This document shows, piece after piece, positions 1-9,204 of a stretch of 64,000 nucleotides of DNA (its first letter is position 1; every line of letters starts with the position of its first letter). The notes under the pieces were generated by a model. It searched no databases and had not been told where the DNA came from. It was given only the letters and a program-made list of their open reading frames with translations. Source of the stretch: Marivirga aurantiaca (lineage in GTDB: Bacteria > Bacteroidota > Bacteroidia > Cytophagales > Cyclobacteriaceae); contig NZ_JAEQBW010000004.1 of the NCBI RefSeq assembly GCF_016679925.1, positions 1-64,000 on the forward strand, written 5' to 3'. The position numbers were made by a program, and so were the translations under genes.

Positions 1-12
1 TATACAAAAAAA

Positions 13-40
13 AGCTCATTGAAACACATTTCAATGAGCT
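13..40 (-). terminator. hairpin, probable minus-strand terminator
   Basis: A perfect 12-bp stem (13-24 pairs with 29-40) with a 4-nt loop is preceded on the plus strand by an A run at 6-13. Read on the minus strand it is a stem followed by a U tract, as in an intrinsic terminator. No minus-strand gene lies immediately upstream of it in that direction; the nearest is the lipoprotein at 1047-1451. It may end that antisense-running transcript or serve a gene left of the window. Confidence 0.5.
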
Positions 41-156
41 CTAGTCAAAATAAGTATATCTATCTTAATATCAGTTGTTTACAATCAGTTTTAAGGCATT
101 TTACCAACTATTTTTGGCAATTAAATCTTTCTTTTACATTTTAGAATTCATTGGAC

Positions 157-1032
157 ATGGAGGGAAAACAGTATAAATGGCTCGATAATACAGAATATCC
201 ATTTAAGTCACATTATTTTGAAATAAACAATTATCAGCTTCATTACATTGAAGAAGGCAAAGGAGAAACAATCTTATTCGTACACGGAACGCCTTCCTGG
301 AGCTTTGATTTCAGAAAGCTTGTGAAGGGTTTAAAAGATAGTTTCAGGTGCATTGCCATTGACCATATAGGTTTTGGTCTTTCTGATAAACCGGAAAATT
401 ACGACTATTCAACCATCAATCATTCCAGAACTTTGGAAAGGTTTATTCTGGATAAAAAATTGAGTGATGTTACTTTGGTATTACACGATTTTGGCGGACC
501 CATCGGATTTAACTTTGCCCTACACTATCCGGAAAAAGTTAAAAGTATCGTTGTTTTAAATTCCTGGTTGTGGAGCAGTGAAAATGAGCCGGAGTTTATT
601 AAGCTTAGTAAGATCTTAAAAAGCCCGATTCTGCCATTTTTGTATAAAAGGTTCAATTTTTCAGCGCGTTTTATTTTACCAAAATCATTTGGAGATAAGA
701 AGCTACCAAAGAAAACTTTGAAACAATATACCAGGCCTTTTGCTAATAGAAAACAGCGAAATGGAACCCTCGCTTTTGCAAAATCACTTCTCAATGATCA
801 AGACTGGTTTGAAGAGCTTTGGGCCCAGCGAGAAGTAGTTTCCCACAAAAAACCTGTATTATTCATTTGGGGAATGAAAGATCCTATAATTGAACCAAAG
901 CACCTGGAAAAATTTGAGTCAGGATTTTCTAAATCTGCAACAGTCAGGCTTGAAAGTAGTGGGCATTTTCCTCAGGAGGAAGAACCTGAAAAAGTGGTGG
1001 GGGCAATTAAGGAATTTACAAGCCAACCGTAA
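157..1032 (+). CDS. alpha/beta hydrolase, haloalkane dehalogenase-like
   Basis: The protein has 291 residues from the ATG at 157; a TTG at 151 in frame is less likely. It has the alpha/beta-hydrolase layout: an oxyanion motif VHGTPSWSF near residue 44, a nucleophile elbow LHDFGGPIG with Asp at about residue 111, a cap region, and a C-terminal SGHFPQEEEP that supplies the catalytic His. An Asp nucleophile and the HGTPSW motif place it near haloalkane dehalogenases and epoxide hydrolases. The residue after the nucleophile is Phe, whereas dehalogenases normally have the halide-binding Trp, so dehalogenation is doubtful. There is no signal peptide, so it is cytoplasmic. It stands alone, and the substrate is unknown. 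Confidence 0.85.
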   Translation: MEGKQYKWLDNTEYPFKSHYFEINNYQLHYIEEGKGETILFVHGTPSWSFDFRKLVKGLKDSFRCIAIDHIGFGLSDKPENYDYSTINHSRTLERFILDKKLSDVTLVLHDFGGPIGFNFALHYPEKVKSIVVLNSWLWSSENEPEFIKLSKILKSPILPFLYKRFNFSARFILPKSFGDKKLPKKTLKQYTRPFANRKQRNGTLAFAKSLLNDQDWFEELWAQREVVSHKKPVLFIWGMKDPIIEPKHLEKFESGFSKSATVRLESSGHFPQEEEPEKVVGAIKEFTSQP

Positions 1033-1046
1033 TCGCGGAAGCTTGT

Positions 1047-1451
1047 TTAATCGCTGATTTTCCTAAACTTATTTTTACAGCCTTCCACACATCTGGTGGG
1101 ACTAATAGGAGAGAGCTCAAGATAACCATCGTAAAAGTTTCCGGCTTCTACTGCTTCCAACTCGTCTCCTTCACAATCAAATACCAGGGTCAACACATTG
1201 TTGTCCATTGAGTAATTCCTCCCTTCACAGTCTTCGAACCTAGTGGAAGAAAAAGTGCCATCATTCTTGAAATTATAGATATACCCTCCTTCAATCTTTT
1301 GCCAGCGTTGCTGAGCATCACCGATGCTATAAGATGATTCTACTAACAACCAACTCCCATGTAATTTATTCAAGGATAGGTCAACCGGTTCTTCTTTACA
1401 GGAAAATAAAGCAAGAGCTGCCGCAATTATTGTAAGTGTTAAGTTTCTCAT
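1047..1451 (-). CDS. small lipocalin-like lipoprotein
   Basis: This 134-residue protein has a lipoprotein signal ending in ALFSC (Cys18), so it is predicted to be lipidated and placed on the outer or inner membrane. After it come LHGSWLLVESS, FKNDGTFSS and a C-terminal Cys-rich stretch. This resembles the lipocalin-like lipoproteins common in Bacteroidota (GxW near the start, then a small beta-barrel). Four Cys downstream of the lipidated one could form disulfides. It is convergent with the upstream hydrolase. No specific ligand can be inferred. Confidence 0.75.
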   Translation of the reverse strand: MRNLTLTIIAAALALFSCKEEPVDLSLNKLHGSWLLVESSYSIGDAQQRWQKIEGGYIYNFKNDGTFSSTRFEDCEGRNYSMDNNVLTLVFDCEGDELEAVEAGNFYDGYLELSPISPTRCVEGCKNKFRKISD

Positions 1452-1589
1452 ACCTGTTTATTTACTATTAATAAACCCTGTTTTCATAAAATGGGTTGGA
1501 GCTTTACGTCTGAATAATAGTGATTTGTTCTTTTGAGAAAAGAAAAATGCTTATTTTCATACAGGAAAAGAACCACTCAATCTAAAGCT

Positions 1590-1949
1590 ATGGAAATAAT
1601 AAACCTATCCGAAAAATTTAGCCTCTTTAGTGATCATTGGAGCCCCAAAATTGTGGGAGAATTAAACGGACAGCAAATCAAACTAGCCAAAGTGAAAGGG
1701 GAGTTTGTTTGGCACCATCATCAGGAGGAGGACGAATTGTTTTTTGTGGTAAAAGGTAAGCTGAAAATCGAATTTGCAGAGAAAACAGTAGAAATAAATG
1801 AAGGAGAAATGCTGATTGTGCCCAGAGGAGTAGAGCACAAACCAATTGCTGAGGAAGAAGTTTTGCTGATGCTGTTTGAGCCGGCAAACATTCAACATAC
1901 CGGGAATGTTAAGCATGCTTTGACAGTAGAAAAACCAGATAGAATTTAA
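1590..1949 (+). CDS. cupin domain protein
   Basis: This 119-residue single-domain cupin starts at ATG 1590; the longer frame back to 1533 begins in unlikely sequence. Motif 1 is visible as WHHHQEEDELFFVVKG, with the two His and a Glu that usually hold a metal, followed by a glycine turn and motif 2, INEGEMLIVPRGVEHKP. Small cupins of this kind are isomerases, dioxygenases or sensors, and the sequence does not decide among them. It is cytoplasmic and monocistronic, ahead of the aldehyde dehydrogenase by about 180 bases. Confidence 0.85.
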   Translation: MEIINLSEKFSLFSDHWSPKIVGELNGQQIKLAKVKGEFVWHHHQEEDELFFVVKGKLKIEFAEKTVEINEGEMLIVPRGVEHKPIAEEEVLLMLFEPANIQHTGNVKHALTVEKPDRI

Positions 1950-2131
1950 AGGAGTAATTCTTCTCTTAAAAACTACAAATGAAACAATACGTTAGGCTAA
2001 TGAAGTTAATAAAATTTGGAACCCCTACATATGCCATGTCGGATTAATTGCCGTTGAAGAATTTATCCATTAACCAGAATGTAATTCCCAAGCATTGACT
2101 AAATTGTGAATTACAGCCAAAACAACAAAAG

Positions 2132-3544
2132 ATGAACACCACTTTAAATATACAAAACACCTCTCAAGAAGAACAAAAAGCCATATTTGAAAAACAGAAA
2201 GCTTTTTTCCAATCGCATCAAACCAGGCCCTATGAGTTTAGGAAAGGCCAGCTCAACAAGCTATTGCAATTGATCAAAGCGCATGAGGCGGAAATAATTC
2301 AAGCGCTGGCAACTGATTTTGGAAAACCTGAATTTGAAAGTTATGTTACTGAAGTCGGTTTTATGTATGAGGAAATTAAATATTACCTTAAGCATTTGAA
2401 GTCGTGGATGAAACCCAAACGTGTCAGTACTTCCATCATGCATTTTCCTTCCAGAAGCAAAATTTTATATGAACCAAAAGGAGTAACCTTGATTATAGGC
2501 CCATGGAACTATCCTTTCCAGTTATTGATGGCTCCGCTTGTAGCATCTATTGCCGCAGGAAACACCTGTATGATAAAGCCACCGGAAGAAACGCCCCACA
2601 CCTCTACGCTCATTTATAAAATGATAGGGGAGGCTTTTCCCCGGGAATTTATTGCAGTCATAATGGGAGAAGGAAAAGTAGTGGTACCGCAATTAATGGA
2701 GAATCATACCTTTAACCATGTGTTTTTTACAGGAAGTGTGCCGGTAGGTAAAATCATTGCCCAACTGGCAGCGGCTAAACTAGTACCCACCACACTTGAA
2801 TTAGGTGGAAAATCACCAGCCATTATAGATAAGGAGGCCAACCTGGAAATTTCTGCGAGACGGGTGATTTTTGGCAAAATGATGAATGCCGGACAAACTT
2901 GTGTGGCACCTGATTATCTGCTGGTGCATGAAAGTGTGAAAGCAGAATTTGTGGATGAATTGAAAGCTTGTATCATGCAGTTTTATGGTATATCTCCCCT
3001 TGAAAGTAAAGACCTTACCCAAATAGTAAATGAAAAACGCTATGATACACTCAAGGCTTTTCTAAAAGAAGGAAATATAATTTTTGGAGGAGCTTTTGAT
3101 GATGCCCAAAGAAAAATAGAACCGACTTTGGTTGAAAGTATCAATGAAGGGGATCAGCTATTCAAGGAGGAAATATTTGGCCCAATCTTGCCTATTTTCA
3201 CTTTTACTTCGGAAGAGGAGGTTTATGCAATGATTGCCAAAAATCCCAATCCGCTATCACTATATGTATTCACGGAAAGCAAAAAGGCCGAGGATAACTT
3301 TATCAGTAAAATACCTTTTGGAGGAGGAGCTGTTAATAATACAGTAGTCCACCTGAGTAATCCCGGTTTACCTTTTGGAGGTGTTGGCAATAGTGGTCAG
3401 GGCAATTACCACGGAAAAGCAGGCTTCAACACTTTTTCCCATGAAAAATCAATTATGAAATCCGGTACCTGGTTTGATTTGCGCAAGAAGTATCCACCTT
3501 TTAATGCCTTGAGCATGAAAATAGTCCGGAAATTAATGAATTAG
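2132..3544 (+). CDS. aldehyde dehydrogenase, class 3 type
   Basis: This 470-residue NAD(P)-dependent aldehyde dehydrogenase belongs to the ALDH3/fatty-aldehyde group by its short length and lack of the long N-terminal extension of ALDH1/2. The catalytic Glu lies in TLELGGKSPAIID, the nucleophilic Cys in NAGQTCVAPDY, and the Rossmann-type cofactor site around GPWNYPFQ and FTGSVPVGK. It oxidises aldehydes, probably long-chain or aromatic, to acids. There is no transmembrane tail like that of mammalian ALDH3A2. It is monocistronic. Confidence 0.92.
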   Translation: MNTTLNIQNTSQEEQKAIFEKQKAFFQSHQTRPYEFRKGQLNKLLQLIKAHEAEIIQALATDFGKPEFESYVTEVGFMYEEIKYYLKHLKSWMKPKRVSTSIMHFPSRSKILYEPKGVTLIIGPWNYPFQLLMAPLVASIAAGNTCMIKPPEETPHTSTLIYKMIGEAFPREFIAVIMGEGKVVVPQLMENHTFNHVFFTGSVPVGKIIAQLAAAKLVPTTLELGGKSPAIIDKEANLEISARRVIFGKMMNAGQTCVAPDYLLVHESVKAEFVDELKACIMQFYGISPLESKDLTQIVNEKRYDTLKAFLKEGNIIFGGAFDDAQRKIEPTLVESINEGDQLFKEEIFGPILPIFTFTSEEEVYAMIAKNPNPLSLYVFTESKKAEDNFISKIPFGGGAVNNTVVHLSNPGLPFGGVGNSGQGNYHGKAGFNTFSHEKSIMKSGTWFDLRKKYPPFNALSMKIVRKLMN

Positions 3545-3670
3545 TATTTAACCTAAGGCTACTGAAACCACAATGTTCTTTGAAGAAGAATGAAACATTT
3601 TTAACTCAGGCGTGGGAACCTAAATTTCAATCAAATACTTATTGAAAGGGCATAATCCATTAAAACCTGA

Positions 3671-3678
3671 TATATTTG
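3671..3678 (+). promoter_or_regulatory. putative -7 promoter box for gldD-recG
   Basis: TATATTTG matches the Bacteroidota housekeeping -7 consensus TAnnTTTG. It lies about 150 bases before gldD, so a transcript from here would carry the whole repeat A as its 5' leader. The -33 element is not clear. Confidence 0.35.
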
Positions 3679-3683
3679 TAGCT

Positions 3684-3831
3684 ATGAAATGAGCATAAAT
3701 TTTAGAATCCTCAATATACCAACTCCCGATTTGTCGGGACAGGCGAGGATGAATAAAATTTATTGAATTCTCCCCAAGGGATCCCTTTGGGGCATGTGAC
3801 CATTAAAAAGCAAATATATACACATGAAATT
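3684..3831 (+). repeat. intergenic repeat copy A with two palindromic insertions
   Basis: This intergenic stretch begins with ATGAAATGAGCATAA and ends in the start of gldD. It matches the reverse complement of 58503-58605 almost base for base, apart from two short palindromic inserts: CCCGATTTGTCGGG (3725-3738) and a block around AAGGGATCCCTTTGGGG (3768-3795). The second block recurs at 49772-49799 with 27 of 28 bases identical. A TATATTTG box at 3671-3678 just before the repeat fits the Bacteroidota -7 consensus. Confidence 0.8.
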
Positions 3832-4405
3832 GATCAAATATTTACTTTTATTAAGTTTCGGTTTTTTCTTATTATTGGCTTGCGAGGAGTCATATTATCC
3901 CAAGCCAAAGGGCTTTAACAGGATTGATTTGCCTGAACATGCCTTTCAGCCCTTACCGGATTCATTCCCTTTTAGCTTTGAATATTCTCAACACGCAAAG
4001 ATTTTACCGGATAGCTCTTTCATACACGAACGTTATTGGTTTGCTTTGTTTTATCCCGAAATGGTGGCGGAAGTCCATATTACCTATAAGGCCTTGAATA
4101 ATAACCGTGATTCATTGAGAACTAATATTGATGATGCTTATAAATTAACTTCCAAGCACCAAATAAAAGCAACTTCCATTGAAGAAACTATATTGGTAAC
4201 ACCTAGTGGGAAAACAGTTTCTGTAGCGGAATTGGAAGGAGATGTCCCCAGTCAGTTTCAGTTTTATACAACAGATTCCACCACACATTTTTTAAGAGGA
4301 GCTCTATATTTTCGTACATCCACCGAGAATGATTCGTTGGCACCAGTTATAGAATATGTGAAAAAGGATATCATTCATGCACTGAATACCCTGGAGTGGA
4401 ATTGA
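3824..4405 (+). CDS. gldD: gliding motility lipoprotein GldD
   Basis: This 193-residue protein has a lipoprotein signal ending LLAC (Cys20), then the family hallmark [16 protein letters not shown], which is strongly characteristic of GldD. GldD is a membrane lipoprotein needed for Bacteroidota gliding, and gliding uses the type IX secretion machinery. The gene ends one base before recG and the two are probably co-transcribed. gldE, its usual neighbour in flavobacteria, is not here. Its leader overlaps the end of intergenic repeat A. Confidence 0.92.
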   Translation: MKLIKYLLLLSFGFFLLLACEESYYPKPKGFNRIDLPEHAFQPLPDSFPFSFEYSQHAKILPDSSFIHERYWFALFYPEMVAEVHITYKALNNNRDSLRTNIDDAYKLTSKHQIKATSIEETILVTPSGKTVSVAELEGDVPSQFQFYTTDSTTHFLRGALYFRTSTENDSLAPVIEYVKKDIIHALNTLEWN

Positions 4406-4406
4406 G

Positions 4407-6500
4407 ATGTCATCTTTCTTTAATACACCAATAGAATTTTTAAAAGGTGTAGGCCCTCAAAAGGCTGCATTGCTCAATAAAGAACTCAACATATTTACCT
4501 ATGCGGATTTATTACAGCACTATCCGTATCGCTATGAGGATCGAACAAAATTCTATAGCATTAAAGAGCTTAACGAACACATGCCCAATGTGCAGGTAAA
4601 AGGTCAAATTATCGGAAGAGAGCTTGTAGGCCAGGGAAGGAAACAAAGATTGGTGATCCATTTGAGTGATGGCACCGGAAGCGTAGAGCTGGTCTGGTTT
4701 CAGGGGATTAAATGGATTAGCCCAAAATTAAAGTCAGGAGTTACTTATGTGGTTTTTGGCCAGCCCAATCGTTTTGGTAGTAAGTATACCATGGCACATC
4801 CGGAAATAGAAGTACTGACCCCGGCACTTCAAAGTAACCATTTTCTACAACCGGTTTATTCCACCACAGAAACATTGCGCAAGAAATTTTTGGACAGCAA
4901 GGCCATTTTCAATTTGCAAAAAACTCTTTTAAAGGAAGCCTACAACCGAATCCCAGAAACTTTACCTCAGTCAATATTACAGCAATATGCTTTTTTGACT
5001 AAAAAAGATGCTGTAGCACAAGTTCATGTTCCCAGGGATGCTCAGGTGTTACAAAAAGCCCGCTTCAGAATGAAATTTGAAGAGTTTTTCTTTATGCAAC
5101 TGCGCCTGCTTATGCAAAAGAAAATCAGGCTGGAGAAATTCAGGGGTCAGGTTTTGGCAAAAACGGATCTACTGACGGAATTCTACCGATTGCATTTGCC
5201 TTTCGAGCTGACAGAGGCACAAAAAAAAGTAACCCGGGAAATATTTGTAGATTTTAAAAGTGGAAAGCAAATGAATCGTTTGCTACAAGGCGATGTGGGT
5301 AGTGGAAAAACAATTGTAGCTTTCATAGCGTCACTCATTGCAATTGATAGTGGTGCACAAGTGGCATTAATGGCCCCCACACAAATTCTGGCAGGCCAGC
5401 ATTATGAGGGCTTAAAGGAGTTTGCAGATAAAATAGGAGTGAGCATTGCTTTGCTCACGGGCTCGTCAAAAACGAAAGCCCGAAGAAAAATTCATGAGAA
5501 TTTACTTTCCGGGGAATTACAGATTTTAGTGGGTACGCATGCATTGCTGGAAGATGTGGTTCAATTTAAGAACCTGGGGCTGGCCATTGTGGATGAACAA
5601 CACCGCTACGGAGTGGCTCAACGGGCAAGACTTTGGAAAAAGAATGAAACGTTTATTCCGCATGTGCTAATCATGACAGCTACACCCATCCCTCGAACAC
5701 TTTCCATGTCTGTATATGGTGATCTGGATATTTCTACCATTGATGAATTGCCCAAAGGTAGAAAAGAGATCAAGACGTTACATCAATATGATGCCAATAG
5801 GTTGAAATTAAATGGTTTTATAAAAACAGAGGTAGCAAAAGGAAGGCAGGTTTACATTGTGTATCCACTGATTGAAGAATCAGAAAAACTGGATTTGAAA
5901 GACTTAATGGATGGTTACGAGAGTGTACAGCGGGCTTTTCCGGAGTTCCCTATTAGCATTGTGCATGGAAAAATGAAAGCGGATGCCAAGGATTTTGAAA
6001 TGGCTCGTTTTGTAAAAGGTGAAACTAAAATAATGGTGGCTACCACCGTGATTGAAGTAGGAGTAAACGTGCCAAATGCTTCTGTCATGATTATTGAAAA
6101 TGCCGAGAGGTTTGGTCTGGCCCAATTGCACCAGTTACGGGGCCGGGTGGGCAGAGGAGCGGAGCAATCCTATTGTGTATTGGTTACCAGCTATAAATTG
6201 AGTAAGGAAGCCAAAGTAAGAGTTGACACCATGGTGCGCACTACTGATGGGTTTGAAATTGCGCAAGTGGACATGCAATTGCGTGGTCCGGGAGACATGA
6301 TGGGTACACAACAAAGTGGTCAGATGGATTTAATTCTGGGAGATTTAAGGGAAGATGAACCCATTTTGAGCATTTCCCGGCAAGCTGCGCAGAAAATAAT
6401 CCAGGAGGATCCTGAGCTTGGGCATGAAGGAAACCAGCCGATAAAACTACAGATTGAAAACCAAAAGAAGAAATCAGTTAATTGGAGCAGGATAAGTTAG
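4407..6500 (+). CDS. recG: ATP-dependent DNA helicase RecG
   Basis: This 697-residue protein is of normal RecG length. It has an N-terminal wedge/OB domain (about 1-200), Walker A in GDVGSGKTIVAF, a DEQH box at AIVDEQHRYGVAQ, motif III TATPIPRTL, and motif VI QLRGRVGRGAEQS. RecG regresses stalled replication forks and branch-migrates Holliday junctions. The start follows the gldD stop by a single base, so translation is probably coupled. Confidence 0.97.
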   Translation: MSSFFNTPIEFLKGVGPQKAALLNKELNIFTYADLLQHYPYRYEDRTKFYSIKELNEHMPNVQVKGQIIGRELVGQGRKQRLVIHLSDGTGSVELVWFQGIKWISPKLKSGVTYVVFGQPNRFGSKYTMAHPEIEVLTPALQSNHFLQPVYSTTETLRKKFLDSKAIFNLQKTLLKEAYNRIPETLPQSILQQYAFLTKKDAVAQVHVPRDAQVLQKARFRMKFEEFFFMQLRLLMQKKIRLEKFRGQVLAKTDLLTEFYRLHLPFELTEAQKKVTREIFVDFKSGKQMNRLLQGDVGSGKTIVAFIASLIAIDSGAQVALMAPTQILAGQHYEGLKEFADKIGVSIALLTGSSKTKARRKIHENLLSGELQILVGTHALLEDVVQFKNLGLAIVDEQHRYGVAQRARLWKKNETFIPHVLIMTATPIPRTLSMSVYGDLDISTIDELPKGRKEIKTLHQYDANRLKLNGFIKTEVAKGRQVYIVYPLIEESEKLDLKDLMDGYESVQRAFPEFPISIVHGKMKADAKDFEMARFVKGETKIMVATTVIEVGVNVPNASVMIIENAERFGLAQLHQLRGRVGRGAEQSYCVLVTSYKLSKEAKVRVDTMVRTTDGFEIAQVDMQLRGPGDMMGTQQSGQMDLILGDLREDEPILSISRQAAQKIIQEDPELGHEGNQPIKLQIENQKKKSVNWSRIS

Positions 6501-6509
6501 GGGCAGTTT

Positions 6510-7409
6510 TTATTCAATAAAGGAAATACTTCCCATCCCTACATCTATCGAAAATTCCAGAAAATTATTAGAGCTTTTTAAATAGGAAGAATTACCATAC
6601 ACGTTGTGACCTATTTTTTCAAAACCTTTGGCTAATTTGATATGGCACAATGCTGAATTTTTAATTCTAATTAATACCGGAACATCATCAGGGGGTAATT
6701 GAATAATCATGCTACCAGCCCCTACTGAGGCAGTAATATTACTATTTGTATTCCATGTTTCACCGCAGTTCAAATAAATAGATCCAAAACCTACTTCAGC
6801 AATGACCTCCTTTGCTAAAGATAAATGAAGATTTTCAATGGTAATATCCCCCAGGTTTACTTTTACAAAAAAAGTATCCATTGCTACAGAATTCATACTT
6901 TCTTCGGAATAATTGACAAGTACATCTGCACTTCCGGAGTTTATTTTTAAACGTTCCACTGCTAATCCGGATAAGTCAATCTCCGCAGAGCCCATTAAAT
7001 AACTCAGATTCAAATCATAATTAATAGATTCTGAGAGGTTTATTTGCCACTTTTCTTTGGAAGAGCTATTGTCTGAAAAGAGACTGCTTGTCAGAGTCTT
7101 TGTAAAATCAATCCCTACATGATCCTTGCAGGTAAGATTGGCTTCTACATATTTCGTATTGCCGAGTTCCTGTACTTTAAAACTATTGGTAGCCAGATCA
7201 TTTTCAATTCCCCCATATATTTCCAAAGGTTTTCCTGAGCGGACACTTTTAAGGTATGAAACCCCTTCGTTGCTGGATAATGTAAGAAACATTTTTTCAG
7301 TACCTTGAGATTCGGCTACTTCAAAATGCTTATGAAATTCTTGTCCAAAGCTGTTAAAACACCAAATCAGAAGGCAAAATGTAGAAAGTGGATATAACTT
7401 ATTGCTCAT
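6510..7409 (-). CDS. secreted toast-rack-like beta-rich protein
   Basis: This 299-residue protein has a signal peptide ending near NSFGQ. The mature part holds repeating short beta strands such as MGSAEIDLSGLAVERLKI, NSGSADVLVNY, VKVNLGDITIENL and VGMGSISF. That pattern resembles the toast-rack / DUF4097-like beta-solenoid adhesin families found beside Bacteroidota regulators. It is probably periplasmic or surface-exposed. It is transcribed divergently from the ECF sigma factor across about 165 bases, so shared regulation is possible but unproven. The function is unknown. Confidence 0.7.
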   Translation of the reverse strand: MSNKLYPLSTFCLLIWCFNSFGQEFHKHFEVAESQGTEKMFLTLSSNEGVSYLKSVRSGKPLEIYGGIENDLATNSFKVQELGNTKYVEANLTCKDHVGIDFTKTLTSSLFSDNSSSKEKWQINLSESINYDLNLSYLMGSAEIDLSGLAVERLKINSGSADVLVNYSEESMNSVAMDTFFVKVNLGDITIENLHLSLAKEVIAEVGFGSIYLNCGETWNTNSNITASVGAGSMIIQLPPDDVPVLIRIKNSALCHIKLAKGFEKIGHNVYGNSSYLKSSNNFLEFSIDVGMGSISFIE

Positions 7410-7574
7410 GGTGAATTCTGTTACGCATATTAAGTACAGAAGTTATGTGATTTCTATGAATGCCAGATTATTGTAGATAAAATTGGTATAAACAATTAAT
7501 TAAAAATTTGATAACAGCACTTTTCCCAAAATACCAAAATAGAATCTCATGTTTGCATAAGCAGTAATTAATAG

Positions 7575-8144
7575 ATGAAAATTATAGCCTTACAAACGGA
7601 TTTACAATTAATCATGCATATCAAAAATGATGATGAGCAGGCATTAAAAGTATTGTTTGATCGGTATTTCAATTCCTTATGCCAGTTTTCATTTCAAATA
7701 ACCCATCATCAGGAAACTACAGAGGAGGTAGTTGCAGACATTTTTATAGAGCTATGGAGAAGAAGAGCTTATATTCAAATTAATCATCAAGTGAAAGCTT
7801 TTCTTTTTAAGATGGTAAAAAATGCATCTTTAAATGCACTGAGAAACTATAACATGTTTTTCTCTTTTTCTAGCTCAACTGATTTCGAAGACATTGATGA
7901 ATCCCCGGAAGACAAATTAATTTCGGAGGAAAATGTTGAAGGAATAATGCAAATTCTCAATATTCTTCCTCCTGCTGTAAAGTCCGTTTTTCTGCTTCAA
8001 CGAGAAGAAGGCTTTACCTATGCAGAGATTGCCGAAATCCTGAAAATTTCTGTTAAAACGGTGGAATCACACATGGGAAAAGCACTTAAACTGATGCGTG
8101 AAGCATTTCAGAAGAGTTCTTATAAGGAATATTACCACAAGTAA
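7575..8144 (+). CDS. ECF RNA polymerase sigma factor (FecI-like)
   Basis: This 189-residue protein has sigma-70 region 2 at about residues 20-90 (LFDRYFNSLCQFSFQ, then VADIFIELW) and region 4 with a helix-turn-helix at about 130-175 (TYAEIAEILKISVKTVESH). The layout is that of Bacteroidota FecI-like ECF factors, which pair with a membrane FecR and a signalling TonB-dependent receptor. Both follow directly here. It should direct polymerase to the receptor-phytase genes downstream. An internal ATG at 7614 is an alternative start. Confidence 0.92.
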   Translation: MKIIALQTDLQLIMHIKNDDEQALKVLFDRYFNSLCQFSFQITHHQETTEEVVADIFIELWRRRAYIQINHQVKAFLFKMVKNASLNALRNYNMFFSFSSSTDFEDIDESPEDKLISEENVEGIMQILNILPPAVKSVFLLQREEGFTYAEIAEILKISVKTVESHMGKALKLMREAFQKSSYKEYYHK

Positions 8145-8224
8145 CCATTTTGTAATGATTTGTTAACAAGGCTGCGTAAGGGTGTAAGGTGCTGAAATGT
8201 GTCTTCTATGTAAATACCCCAAAT

Positions 8225-9190
8225 ATGCAGCATAGAATTACAGATAGTCTATTGGCACAATATTTTGCAAATGAAGCTTCTGAAAAGGAAAAACAGCTCA
8301 TTGAAGAGTGGCTTTTGGAAGACCCGGCCAATAAAATATTATTAGCGGAATATAAACATGTTTGGAAAAATACCCGCTTAACAAATACTCCCTCTTTTGA
8401 TAAAGAAAGAGTATACCGAAAAATTTCTGATGGAGTAAAATTAGAAAAGCAAATCTCCTCGAGATTAAAAAACAAGCGAATTTTAAGATTTGCTGCTTCT
8501 GTCATCCTATTTGTAGGCTTAGCTTCAGCCTGGCTCTTGTTTAAAAACATGCCACCCGCTCAGCTCACACAAACTGCCGCCTATGGCCAGAAAATAAAAT
8601 TCACGCTGCCCGATGGTTCTTTGGTATATCTCAATTCCGGAAGTGAGCTGCGGTACCCGGAAAAATTTTCAAAAGATAACAGGACGGTCACTTTAACAGG
8701 GGAAGCCTTTTTTGAAATAAAGCGAAATGAGCAAAAACCTTTTATAATATCTACAGGACCAATTCAAACAAGAGTATTGGGCACCTCCTTCAATATAAAT
8801 GCTTATCAGGACCTAAAACAATCTGTCAGTGTGGTTTCGGGTAAAGTGGAGGTAAAACATGAAAATCATGTGGTTATACTTGAAAAACATCAACAGGTGT
8901 TTTTAAAAAAGGGGAAGCTTGAGAAGCAGCCGGTAAGCCCGAGCGAATTAAGCTGGAGAAAAGGTGTATTAATTTTCAAGGATACACCCATGCTTGAAGT
9001 AGCTGAGAAGTTAGAAAAATGGTACAATGTTAAAATAGTACTGCAAGATAAAGCTTTGGAAAAGTGCTTTTTTACAGGGCAGTTCATTAAGGAAAAGCTA
9101 CCGAATGTGTTGGAGGTTTTAAAAGAAACCTTTGGTATTAATTATGAAATTACAAAACAGCAAGTCACACTAAAAGGAAAAGGATGCTAA
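8225..9190 (+). CDS. FecR-type anti-sigma factor
   Basis: This 321-residue protein starts at ATG 8225, giving the typical FecR opening (…DSLLAQYFANEAS…); a GTG 36 bases upstream adds a non-FecR stretch. It has a cytoplasmic N-terminal sigma-binding part (1-85), a transmembrane helix around AASVILFVGLASAWLLF, a periplasmic FecR domain (LPDGSLVYLNSGSELRYP and TGEAFFEIKRNE), and a C-terminal DUF4974 region (PMLEVAEKLEKWYNVKI). It relays the occupied-receptor signal to the upstream sigma factor. Confidence 0.92.
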   Translation: MQHRITDSLLAQYFANEASEKEKQLIEEWLLEDPANKILLAEYKHVWKNTRLTNTPSFDKERVYRKISDGVKLEKQISSRLKNKRILRFAASVILFVGLASAWLLFKNMPPAQLTQTAAYGQKIKFTLPDGSLVYLNSGSELRYPEKFSKDNRTVTLTGEAFFEIKRNEQKPFIISTGPIQTRVLGTSFNINAYQDLKQSVSVVSGKVEVKHENHVVILEKHQQVFLKKGKLEKQPVSPSELSWRKGVLIFKDTPMLEVAEKLEKWYNVKIVLQDKALEKCFFTGQFIKEKLPNVLEVLKETFGINYEITKQQVTLKGKGC

Positions 9191-9204
9191 AAATAATCAA
9201 CAAA

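Noticed and set aside
157-1032. Naming the hydrolase a haloalkane dehalogenase
   Set aside because: The Trp next to the nucleophile is replaced by Phe, so the name would overstate the evidence.
3824-4405. Whether gldD belongs to a full gliding operon here
   Set aside because: No gldE or other gld gene is adjacent; only recG is linked.
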